Shown here: one piece after another, positions 16,599 to 28,838 of the stretch
Numbering within the stretch: the stretch's first letter is position 1
Layout of the letters: every line of letters begins with the position of its first letter
NCBI GenBank assembly: GCA_937883785.1
Contig: CALGDE010000063.1
Location: forward strand, 1 to 35,428
DNA from: an uncultured cyanobacterium
Lineage (GTDB): Bacteria > Cyanobacteriota > Cyanobacteriia > CACIAM-69d
Direction: 5' to 3'
DNA length: 35,428 nucleotides
Translations under genes and position numbers: made by a program
Notes under the pieces: generated by a model
Database searches by the model: none
What the model was told of the DNA's origin: nothing
Seen by the model: the letters and a program-made list of their open reading frames with translations, nothing else

Positions 16599-17984
16599 TT
16601 AATCGTTGAGGCTTTGGGGATTTTCGATGGGCTCTTGGGAAATTTCTGAGGGCAGTAATTCTGGTTCCGGTAGCCGCAGTCGCTGTCCCGCCGGAATATC
16701 CAGCGGTTCACGATCTTCTAGGGGCTTGAATAACGTGTGCTTTTTCGCCAGCGTGCCGTAGCGCTCCGGCTCTTCGTTCATCACCCGCTGTAGCAGTTGG
16801 GTGGCTCGATCAAGGCTGGTGTTACGCTCCCACTCGCTGCAATCCTCTTCCCGCAGCCGCAGTAAATGACAGCTGGCGCGGCAGTAGTCTAAAAGCGATC
16901 GCCGCTCCGCCAACGATTTCTGACCCTTGGTTTTAGCTCCCTGCTTCTCCAACAGCTCTTCCACTTTCCGCAAATCTAGCAAGGCCTTTTGCGGCTCCAA
17001 CAGCCGGGTTAGGGCAACGCTGCGGTGGGCTAAAACATCCCCGCGCTGGGGGGCTAATTTCAAAGCTTCGTTGTAGCTATTGACCGCGCCGCGCAACTGC
17101 TTTCCCATAAATAAAGCGTTGCCGCGATCAAACCAAACGTCCGGATCCTGCTGGTTGATTTTTAACGCCTGGTCATAGCTGGCCACTGCTTTGCGTAACT
17201 GTCCCAGCTTTTTCAGCAGCCGCCCCCGGTAATACCACGTGTCTGGATCGGACGGATCCAGGCAAATCGCCTTTTCGTAACTGGCGATCGCCTCCTCGGT
17301 CTTCCCTGCCCCCTTCAAAGCAATGCCGCGGTTGTGCCACACATCCCGCCAGTCCGACCGCAGCGCTAATGCTTTGTCATAGCTGGCGATCGCCCCGTTA
17401 AACTCCTGCAAATTATCCTGGGCAATGCCCTGCTGATACCAGGTGGCCGCACTACTGGGCTCCAGCTCCAGCGATCGTCCATAGCTTTCCGCCGCCTCGT
17501 GGTGCCGTCCCAATTTTCGCAAGGTGGCGCCCCGGTTATGCCATGCTCGCGAATTATCGGGGGATAGCTCTAGCGACCGATTATAGCTATTGAGCGCCGC
17601 ATCCCAATGCCCCAAGCTGTACAGCACAATGCCTTGATTGTTCCAGGCGCTCGGGCTATTGCCGTTGAGCTGGAGCGATCGCTGAAAATCCGCCAGGGCT
17701 TCCTCTTTTAGACCCAAATCGTAGCGAGCGGTGCCCCGGTTGTACCAACCCTCTGGGTTCTCTGGATCCAGCGCAATCATTTGATCCCACGCCGCGATCG
17801 CTGCTTCCAAAGCCCCCTGCCGCGCCAGGGCAATCCCCAGGGATCGCCACCCGGGAGAAAATTCTTTATCACCCTTAGTTGCCTGGGTAAGCGATTCCAC
17901 CGCCGCCTGCAAATCACCCTGATTTAGGGCGTCCAAACCGGCGCTGTAAAAATCGTTGACCTGAGACGAAGGATGGTTAGTCAC
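16599..17984 (-). CDS. TPR repeat protein (about nine repeats)
   Basis: A 461-aa soluble scaffold protein. Residues ~8-330 are built of about nine 34-residue tetratricopeptide repeats with the signature W-x-x-x-G at their starts (GWRSLGI, GWYNRGT, AWNNQGI, AWHNRGA, TWYQQGI, VWHNRGI, TWYYRGR, VWFDRGN). The last ~125 residues form a separate charged tail containing DYCRASCHLL and ending in a Pro/Glu-rich stretch. It likely mediates protein-protein contacts; partners cannot be read. The start is GTG at 17984, with AGAGGG 5 nt upstream on the minus strand. There is no signal peptide. The repeats give a 102-nt periodicity in the DNA, which could promote unequal recombination. Confidence 0.92.
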   Translation of the reverse strand: MTNHPSSQVNDFYSAGLDALNQGDLQAAVESLTQATKGDKEFSPGWRSLGIALARQGALEAAIAAWDQMIALDPENPEGWYNRGTARYDLGLKEEALADFQRSLQLNGNSPSAWNNQGIVLYSLGHWDAALNSYNRSLELSPDNSRAWHNRGATLRKLGRHHEAAESYGRSLELEPSSAATWYQQGIAQDNLQEFNGAIASYDKALALRSDWRDVWHNRGIALKGAGKTEEAIASYEKAICLDPSDPDTWYYRGRLLKKLGQLRKAVASYDQALKINQQDPDVWFDRGNALFMGKQLRGAVNSYNEALKLAPQRGDVLAHRSVALTRLLEPQKALLDLRKVEELLEKQGAKTKGQKSLAERRSLLDYCRASCHLLRLREEDCSEWERNTSLDRATQLLQRVMNEEPERYGTLAKKHTLFKPLEDREPLDIPAGQRLRLPEPELLPSEISQEPIENPQSLND

Positions 17985-18121
17985 GACAACCCTCTATGTG
18001 ACGAGCCAGAGCTGATGAACTAAGCATTGTGCTGCTGACCCTATTGCCCTGATTCTATGGCCGAGGTTGGCGAATTACTATAAAGTCTTCGCAAAGTTGG
18101 TGGAAATACGGAGGTCTGAGG

Positions 18122-18988
18122 TTACAGGTATGGCTTAAGAAGCAAGGCTAGGCGATCGCGAGCTGCCGGAGAAATTTTATCCAGCGGCGTCAAAATTGAG
18201 GTGGCTAGGGCACTGTGGGCAGTGGATTCAGGCTGTTCCGCTCCCAGCCGCTGGACGATGGCGCGAATAATGGACCGGGCGTTGTCGGCGTTTTTCATGA
18301 GATTGCCGATAACCATTTCTACGGTGACGCTGCCGTGGTCCGGGTGCCAGCAGTCGTAGTCGGTGACCATCCCCAGGGTTGTATACGCAATTTCCGCTTC
18401 CCGCGCCAGTTTCGCTTCAGGCAGGTTGGTCATACCGATAATGGTCGCGCCCCAACTGCGGTGGGTATGGGATTCGGCTTTGGTGGAAAATGCCGGTCCC
18501 TCCATACACAGGTAGGTGCCGCTGCGATGGACCGTGAGGGGTAAATCTAGGCTGGCGATCGCCTCCACCGCCAAATCGTGCAGCACGGGGCACACCGGGT
18601 CGGCAAAGGAAATATGAGCCACAACGCCGTTGCCAAAAAACGTGGAATCGCGATTTTTGGTGCGATCCATAAACTGATCCGGCACCACAATATCTAGGGG
18701 CTTGGCGTGCTCCTGAAGCGATCCCACCGCTGACACCGAGACGATGTAGCGCACCCCCAAAGATTTCAGAGCATAAATATTGGCGCGATAGGGTACTTCG
18801 CTGGGCAGCAGGTGATGATTGCGACCGTGGCGAGCGAGAAACGCCACCGGCACCCCATTCAGCTTGCCGGTAACAATGGCATCGGACGGCGAACCAAAGG
18901 GGGTTTCAATGGTGCGCTCTTCCACATTTTCCAGCGCATCCAGGTTATACAGTCCACTGCCGCCGAGGATGCCAATGGTAATAGTCAT
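18122..18988 (-). CDS. mtnP: S-methyl-5'-thioadenosine phosphorylase
   Basis: Phosphorolysis of methylthioadenosine (from polyamine synthesis) to adenine and methylthioribose 1-phosphate, the first step of methionine salvage. The 288-aa product is full length. Motifs: [10 protein letters not shown] (residues 5-14), [20 protein letters not shown] with the phosphate-contacting Arg-His, [23 protein letters not shown] for the purine and ribose site, [16 protein letters not shown], and DYDCWHPDH with the base-recognising Asp. AGGA lies about 10 nt before the ATG. It is probably monocistronic; the next gene in this direction, the TPR gene, starts 137 nt further on. Confidence 0.95.
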   Translation of the reverse strand: MTITIGILGGSGLYNLDALENVEERTIETPFGSPSDAIVTGKLNGVPVAFLARHGRNHHLLPSEVPYRANIYALKSLGVRYIVSVSAVGSLQEHAKPLDIVVPDQFMDRTKNRDSTFFGNGVVAHISFADPVCPVLHDLAVEAIASLDLPLTVHRSGTYLCMEGPAFSTKAESHTHRSWGATIIGMTNLPEAKLAREAEIAYTTLGMVTDYDCWHPDHGSVTVEMVIGNLMKNADNARSIIRAIVQRLGAEQPESTAHSALATSILTPLDKISPAARDRLALLLKPYL

Positions 18989-19111
18989 AGTCGGTGTTCC
19001 TGCTGGGGGTTCTGCTCCCTAATGTAGCCTTTGGTTCAGGCTAAACCCTGGCAGCCCTTACAGTGTGGACTTTGCATGGTGGGGCTTATGGGATTTCAAT
19101 CGCGACAGCAG

Positions 19112-19241
19112 ATTGGGGGCTGTCACCATTTAAATCTCAAAACCGTTAATTACGAGGGTTCCAGCCCCTGATCTGCTTTGTTTTAAAAGGGCGTGGACTC
19201 CCCACCGTGTAAAGCTTCTGGCACCTAACTGGTGACACGCC

Positions 19242-19245
<4 letters not shown>
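19112..19245. mobile_element. MITE-like element, copy B (~134 bp)
   Basis: Homologous to the element at 2868-3000, in the same orientation and of nearly equal length. The left end is ATTGGGGGCTGTCACCATTT. The right end, read on the minus strand, begins TTAGGGCGTGTCACCAGTTA. TCACCA lies at 19123-19128 and TGGTGA at 19230-19235. Conserved inner parts include CATTTAAAT, AGGG...CCCT (19155-19169), CTTTGTTTT and AGCTTCT, with a GTGG/CCAC stem at 19193-19205 where copy A has GACGTA/TACGTC. There is no coding capacity. Its right end contains the stop codon of the P-type ATPase gene. Confidence 0.7.
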
Positions 19246-21896
<2,651 letters not shown>

Positions 21897-22229
21897 CGCT
21901 GGTTAGCCCCTGCTCTAAATCGCTATCTACCCTGCGAACAGTTTTGGCAATGTCGACGCTGTGAAAACAATCAGACTCAGACGCGGGTCTTATTGAGGCT
22001 AGGGACATGATGAAGTTTCCAACGACAGCTCGTTATGTTTACTTTTTATGGAAACAAGTGGTCATGGCTGTTGGGGTAAACATTTCTATAGCTATGTATC
22101 TCAATCCATGAAGAGCTTGAGAGAAATGAACGATGGCTGGATCTGGAGGCTTGGGACGCGATCGCCTATTAAAAACATCTCTGCGTCAGTTAGGAGAGGT
22201 GCTTTCAGGGGATCGCCACCGCGATCCGC

Positions 22230-24557
22230 TTACACAAAATTAGAAGCCGTGAGGGTACCCAGGAAGTTATCCAGGGTGACGTTGAATCCATTGCCGATCG
22301 CGACGATTTGGGTGCTGGTGCCGTTGTTAGTGATGGTGAGGTCGCCGAAACCGACGCCGCTGGGTATTTGGATTAGGTCGGTGCCGCTGATAAAGTCCTG
22401 AATCACATCGCTGCCGTTGCCCACCACAAAGGTGTCGGCACCGTCGTTGCCAATTAGGATGTCGTTGCCGATGTCACCGCTGATGATGTCGTTGCCGTCG
22501 CCACCAAACAGAACGTCATTGCCCATACCGCCGTTGAGAGCATCGTCATCGGTGCCCCCAGAGAGAGTGTCGTCACCTTTCTGACCAAATAGCCGATCAT
22601 TGCCAGTGCCGCCGAGGAGCACATCATCTCCGCCGCTCTCGTTAAGGACGGCGGTGTCTCCAAAGAGGGTGTCCTCACCGCTGCCGCCGTCGATGCTGTC
22701 GTTGCCCAAGTCTCCGTAAATCAGATCGTCGTCATCTTCGCCGCTGATAAAGTCTTCTCCCTTTCCGCCGTTGATACGATCGCCCCCAGAACCGCCAAAT
22801 AGAAAATCACTTCCCCGGAAACCGGTCAACGTATCGTCGTCACTTGCCCCAAGGATTTGGTCTGGAGCATTTGATCCCGTCAGAGAATCCTCAGCAGCCG
22901 TGCCATCAATGGAGGTGCTTGGCAAGGTCGGTGTAGGCGGGATGGGAGCAGTTAGGGTTGGGATAGGGGTAGAAGGTGGCGTTGATGTGGGGGCTGAGGC
23001 GGGCACAGGGGCGCTGGAAATCGGCGGCGGTAAAACTGCTCTGATAACGGTGTAGTCTTCGCCAGTCGTAAAATCTGCGGTGCTGATATTGTTGGCTGCA
23101 TCCGTCACGCCGCCACTGGCATCAGCGTCGAAATCAATGCCCAGAGTGCCGTTATTGGAGCCAGTGTTAACTGTGACGGTGTAAACCGCGCCAGAGCCAG
23201 CGATACTCGTTACCGATGCATTAGCTACACTCGCCGCAGTGTCAATTACAAAGTCACCAGTATCAACTCCGGTCACTGCTTCAGAAAAGGTGACGATGAA
23301 ATCTACGGTGGCAGCGTCAGTAGGATTAGTGTCCGCACGGACAATTGAACTAACTGTTGGAAGAATCGACTCTGTGCGAGCAATCGTGTCGCCGAAGAGG
23401 TCGTCGTTATTGAAGTCGGTGCCAGCCGCGAATGTGTTGGGGGTAGACGCCGGAGTATTGGCATCATCAGTCGCTGTATTAGTGGCGCCACTGAAAGTAA
23501 CATCCGTAAGCGTGACGGTAGGCTTGGCGGTGGGCATTTGCCGGTTATTGCCATTGGAATTTGTGGTGGACTTTAGGGCGAAGATGGCACCACCGAGCCC
23601 CTGACCGTTATTTATTCCGGTGCCGCCAGTGGCTGTGTTGCTGGTAAAAGTGCTGTTTTCAATCGCTAAGCTGCCGGTGCGGATAAACACTGCGCCGCCC
23701 ATGCCCGCGCCGCCGCCGCCCGATCTCGCTGCATTCTTACTACCATTGCCACCGCCAAAGCCACCGCTGCCAACGGGGGCAGAGCCAGCAGAACCGCCGC
23801 CGCCGCCGCCATAGCCCCCATTACCGCCAGTAGCTCTGGGCGCACCGGTCCCGCCACCGCCACCGCCACCGAAGCCGCCCGGTCCAGCCGTACCACCACG
23901 ACCACCGCCCCCACCAAAGCGAGCAGTGTCAGTTCCGCCATTAGTTCCTCTACCGCCTTGCCCGAAATTGCCGCCATAGTTACCCAAGCCACCATAAGCA
24001 CCACCATTACCAGTTGATGATTCGAACAGTCCACCGCCGCCACCACCGGATCCATTGCCATACATGCCGCCGCCGCCAGTACGTGTGGCGAATGCTGGAG
24101 CACCTGCGGTGATCGTCCCGTCGTTGCCGTTGCCACCGATCGCCGCATTCCCAGAAAAATCAATGTTCTTGACCGTTACATCGCCGGAATAGACAAACAG
24201 GGCGCCTCCCATTCCAGCACCGCCCCCGCCACTCAAACTGCTGCCTCCCTGGGCTCTGCCGTTGGTGAGCTGAAGGTTTTCTAGGGAGATGGTGCCAGAC
24301 CTAACAAATAGGGGACGAAAGTTGTTGCCGCCGCTGATGGTGTAGTTTTCAACGGCCGTAGTGGCGGTGTCGTCTCCGGTGATGGTGATATTGCTATCGA
24401 GCAGCCGCTTCATTACTCCCGTAACGGTCACATCGGTTTGCAACACGATACGGTCATCCCCAGCCATAGTGTTTGCCTGGAGCACTGCCCAGCTCAGGGT
24501 GTTGGCGGTGTCGCCCAAGCCGTTGTCGTTTGCTGCGGTTACAAAAATGTCAGCCAT
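22230..24557 (-). CDS. Large glycine-rich RTX calcium-binding protein
   Basis: A 775-aa, probably secreted or surface protein. Order: residues ~1-100 start a right-handed beta-helix-like region (NTLSWAVLQAN, as in polymorphic adhesin-like proteins). Residues ~105-290 are an extreme Gly-rich tract (GGGGGRGGTAGPGGFGGGGG). About 290-380 return to strands (GLGGAIFALKST). About 395-500 are an Ig-like/SwmB-type domain (VDFIVTFSEAVTG, then DAANNIST). About 505-550 are a Pro/Thr/Ser linker. About 550-720 hold some dozen RTX nonapeptides (GGTGNDRLFGQKGDDTLSGG). The C-terminal ~55 residues close the domain. No N-terminal signal is present and the RTX end is C-terminal, so export by a type I system is expected; none is encoded nearby. 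Ca2+ binding comes from family knowledge; a role in the cell envelope or adhesion is inferred. Confidence 0.85.
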   Translation of the reverse strand: MADIFVTAANDNGLGDTANTLSWAVLQANTMAGDDRIVLQTDVTVTGVMKRLLDSNITITGDDTATTAVENYTISGGNNFRPLFVRSGTISLENLQLTNGRAQGGSSLSGGGGAGMGGALFVYSGDVTVKNIDFSGNAAIGGNGNDGTITAGAPAFATRTGGGGMYGNGSGGGGGGLFESSTGNGGAYGGLGNYGGNFGQGGRGTNGGTDTARFGGGGGRGGTAGPGGFGGGGGGGTGAPRATGGNGGYGGGGGGSAGSAPVGSGGFGGGNGSKNAARSGGGGAGMGGAVFIRTGSLAIENSTFTSNTATGGTGINNGQGLGGAIFALKSTTNSNGNNRQMPTAKPTVTLTDVTFSGATNTATDDANTPASTPNTFAAGTDFNNDDLFGDTIARTESILPTVSSIVRADTNPTDAATVDFIVTFSEAVTGVDTGDFVIDTAASVANASVTSIAGSGAVYTVTVNTGSNNGTLGIDFDADASGGVTDAANNISTADFTTGEDYTVIRAVLPPPISSAPVPASAPTSTPPSTPIPTLTAPIPPTPTLPSTSIDGTAAEDSLTGSNAPDQILGASDDDTLTGFRGSDFLFGGSGGDRINGGKGEDFISGEDDDDLIYGDLGNDSIDGGSGEDTLFGDTAVLNESGGDDVLLGGTGNDRLFGQKGDDTLSGGTDDDALNGGMGNDVLFGGDGNDIISGDIGNDILIGNDGADTFVVGNGSDVIQDFISGTDLIQIPSGVGFGDLTITNNGTSTQIVAIGNGFNVTLDNFLGTLTASNFV

Positions 24558-24949
24558 GGTGAGTAAGTAGAATGCGAAGGGTGAGTTACGGTGTGGCTCG
24601 TGGAAAGGTGACTTATTGCTATGGCAAAAGACAGTCTGAATTTTTAGCCACTAGCTTTCGAGCCTAGCGAAAAACAACTTTTTTGAGAAGTGCTTAATCT
24701 TTAGAAGAGGAGCGGGTTATTACTGGACTTTTTGGGCGATCACAATTAACGGGCCCATTAAAAAGCAACCCTTTCAGCGGAAGAGATGCTTCCTTAGGAG
24801 TTGGGAGTGGGCTGGTGAATGATTTGGGGCTGGGGCGATCGCCAGAGACCTTGACCGAACCCAATTAGCAGGCGGGTCGGAAACAGAATCAAGCTCGGTA
24901 ACCAGTGGCAACGTTGGGGATTTAAATTTCCGGGCTTAACCGAAATAAG
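24558..24949. other. Non-coding region upstream of the RTX gene and downstream of ppk1
   Basis: About 390 bp with no gene seen. It should hold the RTX promoter on the minus strand and the 3' end of the ppk1 transcript. The only structures are a small hairpin GGAAG/CTTCC at 24779-24793 and a HIP1 site near 24835. No clear ribosome site precedes the RTX ATG. Confidence 0.4.
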
Positions 24950-27292
24950 TTAGGTGCCCTGGGCGATCGCCAGCTTCATCAACTGTGTCTGGGAGCTTTC
25001 CGGCTCTGCACCAGGTAATGGCAGCCGCTGTAAATACTGCCCATCGCTCTGTAACTCCCAGGCATTGCGCGTGTCTGCCAACATAATGCCAAGAATTTCC
25101 TGTAAGTCCTGCTTTAGTGCCGCTTCTTCAATGGGCGTAACCGCCTCCACCCGTCGATTTAAATTACGAGGCATCCAGTCGGCGCTACCGATGTAAACCT
25201 CGTCGTTCCCATCATTGGCAAAATAAAACACCCGCGAATGTTCCAGCAGCCGACCCACAATGCTGATCACGCGAATATTGTCGCTAATCCCCGGTAATCC
25301 AGGACGTAAACAGCAAATGCCACGAATAATTAGGTCAATGCTGACCCCCGCTTGGGATGCTCGATATAGGGCTTGAATTATCGGCGGATCTACCAGGGAA
25401 TTCATCTTGGCCACCAGACGACCAGGACGACCGTTGCGCACATGATCAATTTCTCGGTCAATTAGCTCAATCATGCGCGATCGCAAATTAACCGGCGCAA
25501 TCAACAGCTTGCGGAACGACTTTTGGCGAGAATAGCCCGTTAAGTAATTGAACAAATCCGTTAAATCCGCCCCCAAATCCTGACGACAGGTGAGCAACCC
25601 TAGATCCGTGTAAAGCTTGGCAGTTTTGGGATTGTAATTGCCCGTGCCGATATGGACGTATCGCCGTAGTCCATCGGCATCACGCCGCACCACCAGCACT
25701 ACCTTGGTATGGGTTTTAAGCCCCACCAGCCCATACACCACGTGAACTCCCGCCCGCTCCAGGGTCCGCGCCCAGTTAATATTATTTGCCTCATCAAATC
25801 GCGCCTTCAGCTCCACCAGCACCGCTACCTGCTTCCCATTTTCTGCCGCCTGGATCAGGGCATTAATAATGGGCGAGTCGCCAGAGGTGCGATACAGGGT
25901 CATTTTGATGGCTAGCACCTGGGGGTCGTTAGCGGCTTCAGTGATAAACCGCTGCACCGTTGCCGCAAAGGAGTGGTACGGATGGTGCACTAACAGATCG
26001 CCCCGCCGTAGCTCAGCAAAAATTGTGCTGTTTTCATCTCCATCCATGGCGTTTTCCTCCGATAGCAAATCATCAGAGGCCATACTGGGTGAACTGCCCA
26101 GCCGCTGAATGCGCTTAGGAATTACCGACGCCCAGGGCTTGTCTTTTAAGTGGGGCAATGGCAACCCCAAAAAGCTAAATAAATCATTCAACCCCAGCAG
26201 CCCTTCCACCTCAAAAACGTGACCAGGTAGCACCTCTAGCTCGCTCACCAGGCGATCGCGCACTTCCCTGGGCATGGTGGACAGCACCTCTAGACGCACC
26301 ACATTTCCCCCCAGCCGCCGCTTCCTCAGCTCCTGCTCGATCGCCACCATCAGGTCGTCCGTTTCATCGTCTTCCACCGCAATATCCGAATTGCGGGTGA
26401 CGCGGAACGGGTGATATTCCAAGATGTCCATTCCTGGAAATAGCAGCTCTAGGTTGTGGGCGATCGCCTGTTCAATGGGCACCCCCACCCACATTGGCTC
26501 TGACCCATCATCAGGCACCTCAGCCCAGGGACCCGCTAACGCATGACGATCAAATCCTTCCAGGGGCAAGGACAAAAACCGGTTTAACACCTGGGGAATT
26601 TTGACCCGAGCAAAATGCTCCTCGCCGCTGTCAGGATCTTGAATTAGCACCACCAGGTTGGAGCTCAGGTTGGAAATGCGCGGAAATGGGTGGGCTGGGT
26701 CCACCGCCAACGGGGTTAGCACCGGAAAAATTTCCCGCTCAAAATAATCGTGAATATAAACCCGCTGCTCCTGGTTTAAATCCACATAATCCAGCAGATA
26801 AATACCCTCCGCCGCCATAGCCGGGCGCAGCTCCTGGGCAAAGTGCTCGTGCTGTTGCTGCACCAGGGGACGCAGGCAATCGCTAATTTCATCAAGCTGC
26901 TGCTGGGGCGATCGCCCATCAGGGGCCGCTTTGGTGACCTTGGCGCTGACTTTATTCAGCAGCACCGCCACCCGCACCATAAAAAACTCGTCCAAGTTGG
27001 AGCTAAAAATTGCCAAAAACTTTAGCCGCTCCAACAGAGGATTGCGTCGATCCATGCCTTCGTTCAACACCCGCCGATCAAATTCAATCCAGCTTAATTC
27101 CCGGTTGAAATAATACTGAGGGTTAGATAAATCTACCGGCTCCACCGGGGCGATCGCCCCCTTCACCTCTTGGGACCGTGCCGCCGACCGTCTTGAAGAC
27201 ACGGACGACTTAGGGGATGACTTTGACGAAGACTTCGACGAAGACGACCTGCCCCGGCGTGAATTTGATGATGGAGCTTTCGGTGATGTCAT
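24950..27292 (-). CDS. ppk1: Polyphosphate kinase 1
   Basis: Reversibly polymerises the gamma-phosphate of ATP into polyphosphate. The 780-aa product is about 90 residues longer than the E. coli enzyme. The extra part includes an N-terminal Ser/Lys/Arg-rich low-complexity tail (residues ~1-45). The PPK core starts at YFNRELSWIEFDRRVLNE. Catalytic landmarks are GLKTHTKVVLVVRR, with the histidine that becomes phosphorylated, GTGNYNPKTAKLYTD, and the second histidine in LLEHSRVFYF followed by VYIGSADWMPRN. The start ATG overlaps the stop of the 77-aa upstream gene (ATGA at 27292-27289), pointing to translational coupling. The final residues include a short acidic/Gln tail. Confidence 0.96.
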   Translation of the reverse strand: MTSPKAPSSNSRRGRSSSSKSSSKSSPKSSVSSRRSAARSQEVKGAIAPVEPVDLSNPQYYFNRELSWIEFDRRVLNEGMDRRNPLLERLKFLAIFSSNLDEFFMVRVAVLLNKVSAKVTKAAPDGRSPQQQLDEISDCLRPLVQQQHEHFAQELRPAMAAEGIYLLDYVDLNQEQRVYIHDYFEREIFPVLTPLAVDPAHPFPRISNLSSNLVVLIQDPDSGEEHFARVKIPQVLNRFLSLPLEGFDRHALAGPWAEVPDDGSEPMWVGVPIEQAIAHNLELLFPGMDILEYHPFRVTRNSDIAVEDDETDDLMVAIEQELRKRRLGGNVVRLEVLSTMPREVRDRLVSELEVLPGHVFEVEGLLGLNDLFSFLGLPLPHLKDKPWASVIPKRIQRLGSSPSMASDDLLSEENAMDGDENSTIFAELRRGDLLVHHPYHSFAATVQRFITEAANDPQVLAIKMTLYRTSGDSPIINALIQAAENGKQVAVLVELKARFDEANNINWARTLERAGVHVVYGLVGLKTHTKVVLVVRRDADGLRRYVHIGTGNYNPKTAKLYTDLGLLTCRQDLGADLTDLFNYLTGYSRQKSFRKLLIAPVNLRSRMIELIDREIDHVRNGRPGRLVAKMNSLVDPPIIQALYRASQAGVSIDLIIRGICCLRPGLPGISDNIRVISIVGRLLEHSRVFYFANDGNDEVYIGSADWMPRNLNRRVEAVTPIEEAALKQDLQEILGIMLADTRNAWELQSDGQYLQRLPLPGAEPESSQTQLMKLAIAQGT

Positions 27293-27513
27293 GGATTAAA
27301 GACCTCAGATTCGCGACCCTCCCACCATTTTCCCAGCTTCATCAGGTCTTCGTGAATATCGGCGATCGCGTCGGCATACTCACGAGCCTCCATCGTGTGT
27401 CGCCGCTCCTGGAGCTTTTTAAGCCGCAGCTGAATCAACATCCAAGGCTTATGAATGCTGTCGGTGTCTTCCAAATAACGGGCAAGATCTTCACTGTTGA
27501 CGGGAGAATTCAT
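27289..27513 (-). CDS. Small conserved protein coupled to ppk1
   Basis: From ATG 27513 the product is 74 aa; a GTG at 27522 would add three residues. It is acidic-basic mixed and almost wholly helical: LARYLEDTDSIHKPWMLIQL, RLKKLQERRHTMEAREYADAIADIHEDLMKLGKWW. It has no cysteine cluster or membrane segment. I do not recognise a named family. Its last codon and stop overlap the ppk1 start by 4 nt, so it is the first gene of a two-gene operon, and the two products are probably made in a fixed ratio. A regulatory or assembly role for polyphosphate kinase is a guess from position only. Confidence 0.7.
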   Translation of the reverse strand: MNSPVNSEDLARYLEDTDSIHKPWMLIQLRLKKLQERRHTMEAREYADAIADIHEDLMKLGKWWEGRESEVFNP

Positions 27514-27706
27514 GGAACACACCAGTAGAGTACAGGGTCCAAATAACGATTCGGTTAAGACAAGGCTGGTAATTTTTTAACGCCCGCCGTTCAATGCGTT
27601 TTGATCGGGCTCGTGAATATGCCTCGCCTTGACCCAGTTCGCTTCACTATCAACTTAACAAAATGTCATTTAAGACGCTTTCTCGACGCTGCCCTTTATT
27701 GCCTAG

Positions 27707-28639
27707 CTAACCAAACGCCCACAGCCAAAGGGGCAGCAGCAATAGAATCACGCAAATACCGACCGCGATCGCCGTAACCGCTAACTCTCGATCTAAATCG
27801 TAAGCCTCCGCCAATACCAGTGTGGCAAAGGCGGGCGGCATTGATCCCTGTAACACTGCTGTTAGCAGGAGCGGCGAAGCAACTCCGCCCCCTCGCAGGA
27901 TGATCCCCAGCCCCAACGGCACGATCGCCAACTTAATCAGCAGGCTGGGCCACACCTTCGCCAGTGATCGCCGAGGACGCCACCGACTTAACCGCATGCC
28001 AATCAGCACCAGTGCCGTAGCCACCACCGCCCACGCAAAACCCTGGAGCCCTCGATCCACCGCCACCGGCCACGGGGACTTTTGCAGCAAAACCCCCGCG
28101 ATCGCCCCTAAAAATGTGGGATTTCCCAGCCCCGCCAAAATGGATTGCCATAGATTTTGGGATCGCCCACTGAGCCATGCTGCCACCATCGGACCTAAAC
28201 AGTAGGCACCCAGCACCGTGCCAAATAAATCAAAAAATAGCGCCCACCCAAAGGCGTGATCGCCCACCAGCGCCAAAATTACTGGAAAGCCCAAATAGCC
28301 CGTATTTCCAAACAGCGCCGCAATAATTAAACTGCCTTGCTCGGCCCGATTTAACCGTCGCCCGTGGGGCGTTCCCAACAACCAAATTGCCGTAGCACTG
28401 CCCGCGATAGCAATAGCAATCCACGCCGCCCCCACTGCAACGGGAGCTCCCACACTTAAATCTGCCCGACGAATAAACGCAACGCAGCTAACGGGCACCC
28501 CAATCCAAAACAAAAACCATCCAAGCCCTTTAGGCACCGTTGCGGGCACCATCCGCCCCAACACCACCCCAAACCCAATACCACCCACCAGCTTTCCGTA
28601 CAGCCCCGCTAAATCCCCCCAGGCGATCGCCACTGCCAT
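27707..28639 (-). CDS. AEC-family (auxin efflux carrier-like) transporter
   Basis: A 310-aa integral membrane protein with about ten hydrophobic segments, beginning IAWGDLAGLYGKLVGGIGFGVVLGRMVP. It resembles the AEC family: NRAEQGSLIIAALFGNTGYLGFPVILAL is the characteristic central region with the conserved Asn-Thr-Gly-Tyr-Leu-Gly, and the C-terminal half contains GNPTFLGAIAGVLL and GSMPPAFATLVLAEAYD. Bacterial members carry dicarboxylates such as malate or other small acids; the substrate is not predictable here. The start ATG 28639 follows GGGGGTTAGG on the minus strand. It lies 185 nt upstream of the ppk1 pair in the same direction, so co-transcription is possible but not evident. Confidence 0.85.
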   Translation of the reverse strand: MAVAIAWGDLAGLYGKLVGGIGFGVVLGRMVPATVPKGLGWFLFWIGVPVSCVAFIRRADLSVGAPVAVGAAWIAIAIAGSATAIWLLGTPHGRRLNRAEQGSLIIAALFGNTGYLGFPVILALVGDHAFGWALFFDLFGTVLGAYCLGPMVAAWLSGRSQNLWQSILAGLGNPTFLGAIAGVLLQKSPWPVAVDRGLQGFAWAVVATALVLIGMRLSRWRPRRSLAKVWPSLLIKLAIVPLGLGIILRGGGVASPLLLTAVLQGSMPPAFATLVLAEAYDLDRELAVTAIAVGICVILLLLPLWLWAFG

Positions 28640-28838
28640 TGCCTAACCCCCAAACGTCGCCCCCATCGTAAGTTCCCAGCCATAAAAGCCCCAGAAATGT
28701 AAAGTCTCCAAAAATACCTCAGTGAAAGTCGTCACCACAATAATGGAAACTTACTCCATTCCCGTAAAATCCGGCTTGATACTCTGTGTCTAGGACTTTT
28801 TAATGGAATGAGGCATCCTCAGGAGAAAAAAACGTCAC

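Noticed and set aside
16599-17984. Tandem DNA repeats of 102 nt resembling a repeat array
   Set aside because: They are the codons of tetratricopeptide repeats in a normal gene, with diverged nucleotides, not a CRISPR or satellite.
22048-22401. 117-aa plus-strand open frame between the ATPase and RTX genes
   Set aside because: Half of it is antisense to the RTX gene end; the product has no family features.
23666-24163. 165-aa open frame antisense-strand neighbour within the RTX gene, and plus-strand frames at 22771-23055 and 23239-23604
   Set aside because: They are by-products of the GC-rich glycine repeats and biased codons of the RTX gene, with low-complexity Ala/Val/Pro products and no family resemblance.
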